Source of the DNA: Pseudomonas viridiflava
Lineage (GTDB): Bacteria; Pseudomonadota; Gammaproteobacteria; Pseudomonadales; Pseudomonadaceae
Direction: 5' to 3'
Assembly (NCBI RefSeq): GCF_900580865.1
Contig: NZ_UTBZ01000040.1
Location: 102,655-166,654 of the forward strand
Length of the DNA stretch: 64,000 bases
The position numbers were made by a program, and so were the translations under genes. Under the pieces are notes generated by a model that saw only the letters and a list, made by a program, of their open reading frames with translations, did no database searches and was not told the origin of the DNA. Shown here one piece after another: positions 1-8,610 of the stretch; positions within the stretch are counted from its first letter, which is position 1, and every line of letters starts with the position of its first letter.

Positions 1-855
1 CGGCGACAAGCGAAACCCGGTACGACTGACAATCCCGCAACGCGCATTCATGCTCTCCAGGTTCTGCGGCAAATTACGCCAGTGCAGCAACACCAGCGAA
101 CCCTTGGCAATGTCCTCGACAAACGCCTCTTCGGTACCTACGCCGATCGCATTCGATTGCAGCACCACTTTGACCAGCGCCGGAAAGTGCTCGGTCTCGA
201 TGGTCGGGGAAAAATCGATGCGCCCGCTGAGGTTGGCCAGCAGTTTACGAATGCCCGGCGGGATCAGCGTGGTCGCCAACGGGTAGTCGAACATGTCGTT
301 GGTCGACAGGCTTTCCTTGGCCAGCAATGGATGCCCTGGCCGGCAGAAAAACACCCCGCGTTTGGGCGTCAGCGCCTGGGTCTGGAAGTTCGGATCGGAC
401 TCGAAATGGCGGATGTCGGCAATGAAGAATTCGATCTCTTCACGGCTCAGCGCGCGGCTGAGCTTTTCCCAGTTATCCACCTGAAAACAGGTGCGCACGT
501 TCGGGTGCGCGTTGATGAATTGCGCCACCGCATCCGGCACCAGTTTCACCGCCGGCGCCGGGCCGCAACCGAAGTGCACCTCGCCGGCGTCGAGCTTGGT
601 CATCTGCGTCACTTCGGCGCTGAGCAACGCCGCGCCCTGCACCAGGCTCAAGGCGTGTTGCAACACCACCTGGCCTTCAGGTGTGGGGCGCAGATCCTTG
701 TTGCCGCGATCCACCAGTACGCAGCCGAACTCCTGCTCCAACCCTTGAATACTGCGGCTGAACGCCGGTTGAGTGATGCCCATCGCATCCGCCGCACGGA
801 CAAAACTGCGGTGTTCGTTGAGGGCGATGAAGTAGCGCAACTGGCGAAGATCCAT
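1..855 (-). CDS. LysR-family regulator (3' end outside window)
   Basis: LysR-type transcriptional regulator, reading leftward off the window edge; about 285 codons are visible, so only some 15-25 C-terminal residues are missing. The N-terminus begins MDLRQLRYFIAL and carries the winged helix-turn-helix (ITQPAFSRSIQGLE); the rest is the periplasmic-binding-like effector domain. I use the ATG at 855; an in-frame ATG at 870 would add five residues. It is clearly paralogous to the LysR gene at 3990-4934 (shared GCGPAP, GIVSR-G-RLSP segments). It is divergent from atsK with a 182-bp shared promoter region, so control of atsK is the natural inference. The effector is unknown; a sulfur compound or an intermediate of sulfate assimilation would fit. 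Confidence 0.9.
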   Translation of the reverse strand, partial: MDLRQLRYFIALNEHRSFVRAADAMGITQPAFSRSIQGLEQEFGCVLVDRGNKDLRPTPEGQVVLQHALSLVQGAALLSAEVTQMTKLDAGEVHFGCGPAPAVKLVPDAVAQFINAHPNVRTCFQVDNWEKLSRALSREEIEFFIADIRHFESDPNFQTQALTPKRGVFFCRPGHPLLAKESLSTNDMFDYPLATTLIPPGIRKLLANLSGRIDFSPTIETEHFPALVKVVLQSNAIGVGTEEAFVEDIAKGSLVLLHWRNLPQNLESMNARCGIVSRTGFRLSP

Positions 856-920
856 ATGCTTTTCCGGCATCCTAAAAATAGCTCGAAGGCATTTGCGACG
901 AGGGTTGCTAGAGGTTTTAA

Positions 921-985
921 ATGCAAGCTCTTATTCCGTCAACGAAGCATGTGAATATCTATTAGATGTAAATGGAATATAGATA
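921..985. promoter_or_regulatory. Putative sulfur-starvation control region of atsK
   Basis: The region between the divergent lysR and atsK genes contains TTATTCC (931-937), inside AGCTCTTATTCCGTCAACG, and GGAATAT (974-980). Both elements recur upstream of other sulfur genes in this window (10,907; 14,180; 12,572; 33,885; 37,670). The flanks ATCTAT near 957 and ATAGAT near 978 form a loose dyad that could bind the adjacent LysR protein. Binding by CysB or the local LysR is inferred, not shown. Confidence 0.45.
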
Positions 986-1037
986 GAGCGTTGTTTCGCT
1001 GCCGTCCAAACCGTAAGCAGTCGATGAGGGTCTACCC

Positions 1038-1946
1038 ATGAGCAATGCCACACTCGCAGTAAAACCCGCTGTCCACGCGCTGGAAATTCATCCGGTGGCC
1101 GGTCGTATCGGCGCCGAGATTCGTGGCGTGCATTTGTCCGGCGAGCTGGACGCCGATACGATCGAAGCTATTCAACAGGCACTGGTTCAGTACAAAGTCG
1201 TGTTCTTCCGTGAGCAGACCCAGCTTGATGATCAGCGTCAGGAAGCCTTCGCCCATTTGCTAGGCGAACCGGTCGCGCACCCGACCGTGCCGTCCCGTGA
1301 AGGCACGCGTTATCTGCTCGAGCTGGACGGCGCTGAAGGTCAGCGCGCCAACTCCTGGCACACCGACGTGACCTTCGTTGATGCCTACCCGAAAGCCTCG
1401 ATTCTGCGCTCGGTGGTGGCCCCGGCCTTCGGTGGCGACACGCTATGGGCCAACACCGCGACGGCGTACAACGGCTTGCCGACCGAGTTGCGTGAACTGG
1501 CCGACAAACTGGTCGCCGTGCACAGCAACGAATACGACTATGCCAGCGCGAAACCGGACGTCTCGGCCGAGAAGCTTGAACGCTATCGCAAGGTCTTCAC
1601 TTCGACTGTTTACGAGACTGAGCACCCGGTGGTCCGCGTGCACCCGATCAGCGGCGAGAAGAGCTTGCTGCTGGGGCATTTCGTCAAACGCATCAAGGGT
1701 TATTCGCAGGCGGATTCGGCGCATCTGTTCGGGCTATTGCAGAGCCATGTGATCCGTCAGGAAAACACCGTGCGCTGGCGCTGGAAGGCCGGTGATGTGG
1801 CGATCTGGGATAACCGTTCGACACAGCACTATGCGATTGATGATTACGGCACTCAGGATCGGGTGGTGCGTCGGGTGACGCTCAAGGGCGAAGTGCCGGT
1901 GGGCGCGAATGGGCAGCGTAGCCAGACCATCAAAGGTCGTGACTGA
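1038..1946 (+). CDS. atsK: Alkylsulfatase, 2-oxoglutarate-dependent dioxygenase AtsK
   Basis: Fe(II)/2-oxoglutarate-dependent dioxygenase of the TauD family, 302 residues. AtsK oxidises medium-chain alkyl sulfate esters to the aldehyde, releasing sulfate for assimilation in the cytoplasm. The iron triad is at the AtsK positions: His108-x-Asp110 (in NSWHTDVTF) and His264 (TQHYAIDDY). The 2-oxoglutarate/substrate arginines are at 275 and 279. Length and overall sequence match the P. putida enzyme as I remember it. The start has GAGGG upstream at good spacing. It is transcribed away from a LysR gene and converges on the sulfatase gene at 2158-3774, so two routes to sulfate from sulfate esters lie side by side. 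Expression under sulfate limitation is expected and is supported by the upstream box. Confidence 0.92.
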   Translation: MSNATLAVKPAVHALEIHPVAGRIGAEIRGVHLSGELDADTIEAIQQALVQYKVVFFREQTQLDDQRQEAFAHLLGEPVAHPTVPSREGTRYLLELDGAEGQRANSWHTDVTFVDAYPKASILRSVVAPAFGGDTLWANTATAYNGLPTELRELADKLVAVHSNEYDYASAKPDVSAEKLERYRKVFTSTVYETEHPVVRVHPISGEKSLLLGHFVKRIKGYSQADSAHLFGLLQSHVIRQENTVRWRWKAGDVAIWDNRSTQHYAIDDYGTQDRVVRRVTLKGEVPVGANGQRSQTIKGRD

Positions 1947-1956
1947 AGATCAACAG

Positions 1957-2148
1957 CCCCTCATCGGAACGCCGCCCGCCCAGCCCTCTCCCAGAGGGAG
2001 AGGGAGCCGACCGAGTTGTCTTTCTGGATACATCGACCTGAACAATCCGGTCGATGTTGGATTCGGCAAAGCAGAATCAGGTCGGCGTATAGCTAAAAAA
2101 CAACTCGGTCAGTCCCCTCTCCCTCTGGGAGAGGGTTAGGGTGAGGGG
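1957..2148. repeat. Intergenic inverted-repeat element, copy 1
   Basis: About 190-bp non-coding element. The ends are inverted (left CCAGCCCTCTCCCAGAGGGAG, right GGGAGAGGGTTAGGGTGAGG, each with further pairing), and the centre contains the family core 'TCGACCTGAA ... GTCGATGTTGGATTCGG ... CAGGTCGGCGTA'. The left end carries the variant CATCGGAACGCCGCCCGCCC, shared only with the copy at 60,892. It sits between the convergent atsK and sulfatase genes. MITE-like mobility is inferred; no ORF is present. Confidence 0.8.
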
Positions 2149-2157
2149 CTCTTAAAG

Positions 2158-3774
2158 CTACCAAACCCCAATCTGAACAACTTTCTCGGCTTCCGGCTCT
2201 CCATAACGAAACCGCTGCCCACGCCAATCAATCTCCTGATGGCTGATGGTCGTCCTCCGCTTCAGCCCGCGCACCCACTCAAACAAATACCCCGCATGTT
2301 CCTCGCGCACCGCCGCATATGCCGGGTCATCCCCCAGATCACGCAGCTCCTGCGGATCATTCAGCAGATCAAACAACTGCGGTCGAAAGCCGTCGTAAGC
2401 CAGGTATTTCCAGCGCTCGCTACGCACCATGGTCATCCGGCAACGGTCGATCGGCTGACCCAGACGCTCCCGCGCCGGCGCCTGGAAGGCGTAGTCATAT
2501 TCGCTGATTGCATAGCGTCGCCAGTCCGGATTTTCACCGTGCAGAAGCGGGATCAACGAACGCCCTTCAAGCCGATGCTCTGCCCCCGGCAATCCCAATG
2601 CCTGAAGAAACGTCGGCAACGCATCGATGGTTTCCGCCAGTCGATCATCCACCGCTCCGCGCGTGACATCCGCTGCTGCACGGGGATCACGCACGATCAA
2701 CGGCACGCCCACCGCCTGCTCCAGCAAAAACTCCTTTTCCCCAAGCCAGTGATCACCGAGGAAGTCGCCGTGATCGCTGGTAAACACGATCAACGTGTCA
2801 TCCCAGCGACCGTTGCTCTGCAGAAAATCGAACAGCCGTCCGAGTTGATCATCCACCTGCTTGATCAAACCCATGTACGTAGGGATTACAGTCAATCGTA
2901 CTGAATCGCGGGAAAAGTTGAGGCTTTCCTCATGCTGGCGAAAGGCAGTGTATACGGGGTGTTTGCTGGCTTCGGAGGGCGTCGCGCGGACCGCTTCGAG
3001 AATCGATTTCGTACTGTACAAGGCGTGGTACGGCGCTGGTACGATGTAGGGCCAGTGCGGTTTGATATAGGAAAGATGTAAACACCACGATTTCTCGCCT
3101 TGCTCGGTGATGAAGTCGATGGCTCGATTTGTAGTGTAGACAGTCTCTGAGTGTTGCTCGGGAATTCGTGCTGGCAAATTCGCATGACGCATTTTCCAGC
3201 CGCTGAGAATTTCGCCGTTCTCGCCTTCGGCAGCATTGGCCCAGTCGTGCCAAGGGTTCTTGCCGTCGAAACCGTGCTCGCGCAGGTAATGGGTGTAGGG
3301 CGCGGATTCGCGTTTGTCGTCGAACAGCGGGTCGTCGGGGTAGATGCCGTCGTGGCGCATGTAGGGTTCGAAGCCGACTTCGTTGAGGATTTCGGCTTGC
3401 TCGCTTTGCGGATTGATCGCCAGGCGTTGCAAGGCATCGACATTCGCGGTGGCGTGGGTCTTACCGACCAGCGCGGTACGAATGCCGTGGGGGCGCAGGT
3501 AATCGCCGAGGGTCAGTTCTTCCAGCGGCAACGGCACCGCGTTCCACGCTACTTGATGACTACTGACATAACGTCCGGTATAGGCCGACATCCGCGACGG
3601 TCCGCAGATCGTGCCTTGGGTGTAGGCGCGGCTGAAACGTACGCCGGCGGCGGCGAGGCGATCGATGTTCGGCGTGTGCAAATGCGGATGGCCGTAGCAG
3701 GACAGGTAATCGCGGCGCAGTTGGTCACACATGATGTACAGCACGTTGCGCACGGAGTTTGGCGGGGTGGGCAT
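2158..3774 (-). CDS. Sulfatase-family hydrolase (Cys-type, cytoplasmic)
   Basis: Member of the sulfatase branch of the alkaline phosphatase superfamily, about 538 residues. The formylglycine precursor motif is C57-G-P-S-R (ICGPSRMSAYTGR). N-terminal metal-ligand motif MCDQLRRD and C-terminal metal motif SDHGDFLGDHW are present, so the active site looks complete. There is no signal peptide, so it should act in the cytoplasm and need a formylglycine-generating enzyme encoded elsewhere. I chose ATG at 3774; GTG at 3783 is possible and neither has a strong ribosome binding site. The substrate cannot be read from sequence. Context (atsK, two LysR genes, TonB receptor) suggests an alkyl or aryl sulfate ester; a phosphonate monoesterase activity, known in related families, is the alternative. 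Confidence 0.85.
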   Translation of the reverse strand: MPTPPNSVRNVLYIMCDQLRRDYLSCYGHPHLHTPNIDRLAAAGVRFSRAYTQGTICGPSRMSAYTGRYVSSHQVAWNAVPLPLEELTLGDYLRPHGIRTALVGKTHATANVDALQRLAINPQSEQAEILNEVGFEPYMRHDGIYPDDPLFDDKRESAPYTHYLREHGFDGKNPWHDWANAAEGENGEILSGWKMRHANLPARIPEQHSETVYTTNRAIDFITEQGEKSWCLHLSYIKPHWPYIVPAPYHALYSTKSILEAVRATPSEASKHPVYTAFRQHEESLNFSRDSVRLTVIPTYMGLIKQVDDQLGRLFDFLQSNGRWDDTLIVFTSDHGDFLGDHWLGEKEFLLEQAVGVPLIVRDPRAAADVTRGAVDDRLAETIDALPTFLQALGLPGAEHRLEGRSLIPLLHGENPDWRRYAISEYDYAFQAPARERLGQPIDRCRMTMVRSERWKYLAYDGFRPQLFDLLNDPQELRDLGDDPAYAAVREEHAGYLFEWVRGLKRRTTISHQEIDWRGQRFRYGEPEAEKVVQIGVW

Positions 3775-3885
3775 GGGGTTCACCGGTCAGAGGGACAGGC
3801 GAGGTATTTCGCTAGGCGTGGGGGTGTTCGGCAAGTGCATTTGGGGAATGGGTTTTATGCAGGGAATGCATCGCTGCCTGTGCCG

Positions 3886-3984
3886 GCCTCTTCGCGAGCA
3901 GGCTCGCTCCCACAGGGTTAGTGTCGAGCACACATTCTGCATTCACCACAATCCATTGTGGGAGCGAGCCTGCTCGCGAAAGCG
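3886..3984. repeat. Paired short inverted repeats (CGCGAGCA-GCTCGCTCCCACA type)
   Basis: TTCGCGAGCAGGCTCGCTCC is followed about 60 bp later by its inverted copy (GGAGCGAGCCTGCTCGCGAA). It is one of six such pairs in the window. It lies between lysR (3990-4934) and the sulfatase gene, both on the minus strand, and might attenuate readthrough. Confidence 0.8.
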
Positions 3985-3989
3985 TCATG

Positions 3990-4934
3990 TCAGACAGCAA
4001 AATTCTCCAGTGAACAGGCTTCCTCATCCACCGCATCAATCGCTTTGATCTGCTCAATCATCGCCTCGGCCAACGGCGACAACCGATACCCCGCGCGGCT
4101 GACAATCCCATAGCGGGTGTACAGCTCTTCAAGATCATCGGCTAACCCTTCAATCCGCAAACACACCAATTCACCCTTGGCCTGGTGCAACGCATCCGAG
4201 TACGCCCCGACAATCCCGATCGCATCCGAGCGCAGCACCACGCCCAGTAGGCTGGAACTGTTTTCACACTCCACATTCGGCGTGAAATCCGGCCGCCCAC
4301 TGAGGTCGACAATGACTTTTCGCAAGTTCGGCGGACGAATGCTTACCGCCAGTGGATAGCTCATCAACTGCTCAGCGCTGACCTTATCGAAACCCGCCAG
4401 CGGATGCCCCGCACGACAACAGAAATGCCATTTGCGCGGCCGCAACCGGTGCGTCAGATAGTCCGGATCCGCTTCGAAGTAGCGCGTGTCCGCGACAAAG
4501 AATTCGAACTCCTCACTCAGTAACCGCTTGCTCAAACTCTGCCAATCATCAACCTGAAACTGCACCCGCGCTTTCGGGTAGCGCCCGATAAAACTGCCAA
4601 TCGCCCGAGGAATCAAACCCGCCGCTGGCGCCGGCCCACAACCGAAGCGTAATTCCCCCGCCTCAAGCCCATTGAACTGGCTGATCTCGTTGGCCATCTG
4701 CTGCGCGCCACTGACCAGGCGCCGCGCATGTTCGAGCAATACCTGGCCCTGCTTGGTCGGCGGTAATTCCTTGCGCCCGCGATCGACCAACTGGCAGCCG
4801 ACGCTGTGCTCGAGCGCCTGAATGCTGCGGCTGAACGCCGACTGCGACAGGTTCACCGCCTGCGCGCCGGCGACGAAGCTGCGTTGTTCAGCCAAGGCGA
4901 TGAAGTGACGAAGTTGACGCAAATCGATATGCAT
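3990..4934 (-). CDS. LysR-family transcriptional regulator
   Basis: LysR-type regulator of 314 residues. The N-terminal winged helix-turn-helix is at residues about 5-65 (LRQLRHFIAL, LSQSAFSRSIQALE). The C-terminal effector domain includes FGCGPAPAAGLIPRAIG and ends in an acidic tail. It is paralogous to the regulator at 1-855, indicating a local duplication. It is divergent from the TonB receptor at 5100-7460 across 165 bp, which makes that receptor, and possibly the downstream sulfatase, its likely targets. The ATG at 4934 lies in an ATGCAT-rich stretch that could be its own operator (4960-4976). Confidence 0.93.
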   Translation of the reverse strand: MHIDLRQLRHFIALAEQRSFVAGAQAVNLSQSAFSRSIQALEHSVGCQLVDRGRKELPPTKQGQVLLEHARRLVSGAQQMANEISQFNGLEAGELRFGCGPAPAAGLIPRAIGSFIGRYPKARVQFQVDDWQSLSKRLLSEEFEFFVADTRYFEADPDYLTHRLRPRKWHFCCRAGHPLAGFDKVSAEQLMSYPLAVSIRPPNLRKVIVDLSGRPDFTPNVECENSSSLLGVVLRSDAIGIVGAYSDALHQAKGELVCLRIEGLADDLEELYTRYGIVSRAGYRLSPLAEAMIEQIKAIDAVDEEACSLENFAV

Positions 4935-5060
4935 TTTTCACATAAAAAATATCCGGGAAATGCATTGGATATGCATTAGGTCGACTCCTTATAAAGGCAA
5001 TCTCTTATGCAGTAAATATCTGTAAATACATAAATAAATAACTTAAAAGAATATGCAGCG
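4935..5060. promoter_or_regulatory. LysR/TonB receptor divergent control region
   Basis: AT-rich 165-bp gap. ATGCAT-TGGAT-ATGCAT at 4960-4976 is a spaced repeat of a palindromic hexamer; a third ATGCAT spans the lysR start codon. TAAATAAATAACTTAAAAGAATATG at 5031-5055 (cited in two parts: TAAATAAATAACTT and AAAAGAATATG) closely resembles sequences upstream of tauA (53,396-53,420) and the sfnB operon (33,866-33,892). The likely ligands are the LysR protein and CysB; this is inference. Confidence 0.45.
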
Positions 5061-5099
5061 CTAAAAATGGCTGTGTGTTTTTTGACCAGGAGCCGCGCC

Positions 5100-7460
5100 A
5101 TGAGTCCGTTGAACCTTGCGTCACCCCTAACGCCACGACGGCTCAAACGCCTGCCTCTGGCCCTGTTGCTGGCAGGGAGCGCGAGCTGGACTCACAGCTA
5201 CGCCGCCGATTCTGAAACCCCGACGCCAGTGCCGGCGGGCAAGCCTGCCGCCAACAGTTCGCAACTGGAAACCGTGACCGTTACCACCCGTCGCCGCGAG
5301 GAAAGTTCGCAGGATGTACCGACGCCCATGAGCGTGGTCAGCGGGCAGAATCTGGAGACGCAGCGGGTTTACCGGATTCAGGATTTGCAGCAATTGGTGC
5401 CCAGCGTCAACGTCGCCTACATGCACGCACGCCAGTCCAGCGTGTCGATCCGTGGCTTGGGTAATAACCCGGCCAGCGATGGCCTGGAAGGCAGCGTCGG
5501 CCTGTACATCGACAACGTCTATCTGGGCCGCCCGGGGATGGCGGTGTTTGACTTGATGGACATCGAACAGCTCGAAGTCTTGCGTGGGCCGCAGGGCACC
5601 CTGTTCGGCAAAAACACCACCGCCGGGGTGATCAACATCAGCACCCGCGCGCCAACCTTCACCCCTGAGCGCAGCATCGAAACCTCGGTCGGCGAGGACG
5701 GTTATTTCCAGACCAAGGGCACGATTTCCGGCCCGCTCAACGATCAACTGGCCGGGCGTTTTTCGGCCTATCGCACGCGTAGCGACGGCGACATCAAAAA
5801 CGAATACGACGGCCATGATTTGAATGGCGGCTCGCGCGAGGGCTTCCGCGCGCAACTGCTGTTCAAGCCCAACGAAGATTTCAATCTGCGCTGGATCGGT
5901 GACTACAACGAAGAAGATTCCAGCGCCGGCACCCGCGTGCTGTACAACACCGGGCCGACCATCAACGGCGTCAACCTGTACCAGTCGCGGGCCAACGCGG
6001 CCGGGGCAACATTGGTCAACGGCTCGCACCGCAAGGTCAATCTGGACAACGACCAGCATGTCACCGTGCATCAGGGTGGCACCTCGGTGGAAGCCAACTG
6101 GACGCTGCCGAGCGACTTCACGCTGACCTCGATCAGCTCCTATCGCTTCTGGAATTTCACCCCGCGCAACGACGACGGTCTCAACGTGCCGGCGAGCTAT
6201 AACGCCGGGGTGTCGGTGGAAGACAAACAGTACTCGCAGGAATTTCGCCTGGCCTCGCCCAAGGGCGAGTTCTTCGATTACGTGGTCGGCGCTTACTACT
6301 TCGGCTCGGATCTGGACAATAAATCGTTCGCCTATTACGGACCGCAAGCGGATATCTGGAACGGCACGGCGCCCGGTGCGCTGGCCAACGTCACCAGTAT
6401 CGGCAACGGCCATATCAAGACCGACAGTTTTGCGTTGTTCGCCCAAGGCACCTGGCACCTTACCGAGCGGCTGGATTTCACCGCCGGGGTGCGTGGCACT
6501 TATGAAGAAAAATCCGCTTGGGTCACGCGCGATGCGCCGATTGGTGGCGCTGATGTAACAGGCGCGGCGGCCACCGCACGGCGTGGTCGTACCGGCGCTT
6601 ACGATTCTGGCGATTTGAATCAGTACAGCTCAAGTCCCTCCGGGCTGCTCAACCTCAGCTATCGCATCACCGATGATGTATTGGGTTATGCCACGGTGTC
6701 CCACGGCGAGAAATCCGGCGGGGTTAACCTCGCCGTCGGTTCCGCTCCGGTGGCCGGCGCAGATTCGTTGCTGATCGGCACCGAACGCGCGAACAACGCC
6801 GAACTCGGCTTCAAGAGCACGCTGTGGGATCACCGTCTGCAACTCAACGCCAACGTCTTCTGGACGCAGGTCAACGCTTACCAGACCAACGCCTACGACG
6901 CGGAAAACCGCGTGCAATACCTGACCAACGCCGGTTCCGTGCGTTCGCGCGGCGTCGAGTTCGAAAGTACGGTGATCCCGTTGCGCGGTCTGACCCTGAA
7001 CATCAACGGCTCCTACAACGACGTCAGCTATCTCTCGTACAAAGATGCCCCGTGCCCGCCGGAAGTCAGCCAGGCGCCGGGCGCTCCAGCGTCTTGCGAC
7101 CTCAGCGGCCATCAGGTGGTCGGCGCTTCGAAATGGATCGGCAACGCCAACGGTGAATACAAATGGAATCTGGATAACGGCTTCGAACCATACGTCACCG
7201 CGAGCTATGCGTTTCGCTCGAAAGCCGTCGGTACCGTCGAGGATTCCGACTACGGACAGATCCCGAGTTACGCCGTGGTCAACTTTTCCACCGGCCTGCG
7301 CGGCGATTTCAATCAGGGCCAGTGGGACGTGTCGCTGTGGCTGAAAAACGCTTTCGACAAAACCTACTACACGACCCTGTGGACGGGCGGCAACGGCGGC
7401 TATGAAGGTCTGCTCGGCACACCTAGAACGCTGGGTGTGACAGGTCGATACGATTTTTGA
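5100..7460 (+). CDS. TonB-dependent outer-membrane receptor
   Basis: Outer-membrane TonB-dependent receptor, 786 residues. The start at ATG 5100 is supported by AGGAG 8 bp upstream and gives a signal peptide ending near SYAAD. Then comes a TonB-box region (LETVTVTTRRREESSQDVP), the plug domain with VEVLRGPQGTLFGKN, and a 22-strand barrel ending in a C-terminal aromatic (GRYDF). It should import a scarce, large or polar ligand using TonB-ExbBD energy, probably from the operon at 8611-10594. There is no Fur box in front, but there is an AT-rich sulfur-type box and a divergent LysR. A sulfate ester or sulfonate ligand is therefore a better guess than a siderophore. The substrate is unproven. Confidence 0.93.
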   Translation: MSPLNLASPLTPRRLKRLPLALLLAGSASWTHSYAADSETPTPVPAGKPAANSSQLETVTVTTRRREESSQDVPTPMSVVSGQNLETQRVYRIQDLQQLVPSVNVAYMHARQSSVSIRGLGNNPASDGLEGSVGLYIDNVYLGRPGMAVFDLMDIEQLEVLRGPQGTLFGKNTTAGVINISTRAPTFTPERSIETSVGEDGYFQTKGTISGPLNDQLAGRFSAYRTRSDGDIKNEYDGHDLNGGSREGFRAQLLFKPNEDFNLRWIGDYNEEDSSAGTRVLYNTGPTINGVNLYQSRANAAGATLVNGSHRKVNLDNDQHVTVHQGGTSVEANWTLPSDFTLTSISSYRFWNFTPRNDDGLNVPASYNAGVSVEDKQYSQEFRLASPKGEFFDYVVGAYYFGSDLDNKSFAYYGPQADIWNGTAPGALANVTSIGNGHIKTDSFALFAQGTWHLTERLDFTAGVRGTYEEKSAWVTRDAPIGGADVTGAAATARRGRTGAYDSGDLNQYSSSPSGLLNLSYRITDDVLGYATVSHGEKSGGVNLAVGSAPVAGADSLLIGTERANNAELGFKSTLWDHRLQLNANVFWTQVNAYQTNAYDAENRVQYLTNAGSVRSRGVEFESTVIPLRGLTLNINGSYNDVSYLSYKDAPCPPEVSQAPGAPASCDLSGHQVVGASKWIGNANGEYKWNLDNGFEPYVTASYAFRSKAVGTVEDSDYGQIPSYAVVNFSTGLRGDFNQGQWDVSLWLKNAFDKTYYTTLWTGGNGGYEGLLGTPRTLGVTGRYDF

Positions 7461-7476
7461 GTCTTTGAACGCTTAT

Positions 7477-7511
7477 TCACTCCCTGACACGCTTTAGCTG
7501 CCAGGGAGTGA
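7477..7511 (+). terminator. Hairpin after TonB receptor gene
   Basis: TCACTCCCTG and CAGGGAGTGA form a perfect 10-bp stem with a 15-nt loop, starting 16 bp after the stop codon. No T-run follows, so it may be a Rho-assisted or mRNA-stabilising hairpin rather than a full intrinsic terminator. Confidence 0.5.
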
Positions 7512-7643
7512 GTACGCATAGGGGAGTACGATTATCTAAAATGAATGATGTCTTTTTTGTGTGAATTACGTGTGCATAACTTATTCGTCTAATTGAGTTT
7601 AACGTGATACTCGCAGCGGTGCGGAGCAACAAGAACAGCGAAT

Positions 7644-8213
7644 TTATGGCAAGACACGGAAGCAGTACCGTGTATTACATTTTTGCTGATCAATTTGAAT
7701 CGCTGACATCTCGCCAACTATAGAAAATCCCGATTCATTAATCTGAGTGAGTTTCGCTGATGCACTCGGCGGGATAGTCAGCCAAGAGGTTTCTCCCGTT
7801 CTCTTCACTGTAATATTGGAATGCCCTCCATTGATTATCTCGAAATCAGGTGTGGCATCTTTTTCCGTCTTGGTCGATTTTTTATCGCCAGTCATTCGAT
7901 TCTTTATTTCCGTATCTGACAGAAGAACGCAAAGCGGTTTTGAACAGTTCATCATTGAAATTGAAATGAACTCAAAGGGCTTCTTATCTGGAGAGTTAAA
8001 TATCCCTCCGGCCGTCGGAAGAGCTGAAACGGAGATACTTTCACCAGGGCTTAGTGCTTTGTCAGGATGTCCGTAGATTCGAGCGTAAACTACCCCCGAT
8101 TGATAGCCATTTGTAAACTCCGTTCCAAGGTATGGTGTTTTCGGGAGTTCTTTTGCTTGAAGATAAATAGGCGCGGCGAATACTAGTGCACTTATGAGAT
8201 TGAAAGTTTTCAT
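7644..8213 (-). CDS. AT-rich exported protein of unknown function
   Basis: Not recognised. About 189 residues; the start ATG at 8213 is set by GGAG 7 bp upstream (an ATG 12 bp earlier overlaps that site). The N-terminus MKTFNLISALVFAAPIYLQA is a signal peptide, so the product is periplasmic or secreted. It has four cysteines in two close pairs (CSKPLC and CNTRYC), suggesting disulfides, and a beta-rich, Ser/Thr-rich composition. Base composition is visibly more AT-rich than all neighbours, a sign of recent acquisition. It stands alone, with no partner gene on its strand. Confidence 0.72.
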   Translation of the reverse strand: MKTFNLISALVFAAPIYLQAKELPKTPYLGTEFTNGYQSGVVYARIYGHPDKALSPGESISVSALPTAGGIFNSPDKKPFEFISISMMNCSKPLCVLLSDTEIKNRMTGDKKSTKTEKDATPDFEIINGGHSNITVKRTGETSWLTIPPSASAKLTQINESGFSIVGEMSAIQIDQQKCNTRYCFRVLP

Positions 8214-8610
8214 AACGTTCTCCATTGATGAGTAAGCGACTCACATTGAATAGAACCGCTAGCACCATTGCTACTGTCAGAAATTACAGGTCAAGCCGTT
8301 TTTTGAGAACATTTAATAATAAGTAAGCGCTTTGTTACTTGTTTTCTGCTTATAGATGCCTTTCTCGAATACTTTTTATGCCTGAAAAGCATGCACTTTT
8401 TCACCTGTCGCTGCAGCCCGCGTGGCGCGTGGCTTTGGTAGAACTGATCAATTCGCATATTCCATAATGACCTATGCATAACGTTAAAGATTACTTTCGG
8501 AGATAAGCGCCAAGCCCAATGATTCATCCATCGATTCGCCGTGGGGGATTCAACAAGCGGTGATCGGCAGTTTTTGTAGAGAACGCAAAAAGACCGCAGG
8601 GAGTGAATCA
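8214..8610. promoter_or_regulatory. Upstream region of tonB-exbB-exbD
   Basis: Gene-free stretch of about 400 bp. CATATTCCATAATG at 8456-8469 matches the sulfur-gene box seen elsewhere in the window (CATATTCCATTTTG on the minus strand at 12,566-12,579). A dyad AAGTAA-N8-TTACTT lies at 8321-8340. I see no 19-bp Fur box of the usual kind. The left 150 bp are AT-rich like the adjacent exported-protein gene. Confidence 0.4.

Noticed and set aside
3886..3984. CRISPR-like repeat pattern from recurring GCTCGCTCCCACA sequences
   Set aside because: The copies are widely scattered inverted pairs with no regular spacers and no cas genes.
5127..6458. 443-codon open frame antisense to the TonB receptor
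   Set aside because: The receptor frame has signal peptide, plug and barrel motifs; the antisense frame has none.
8214..8610. Fur box expected before tonB-exbB-exbD
   Set aside because: I looked for GATAATGATAATCATTATC-like sequence on both strands and found none with a credible match.
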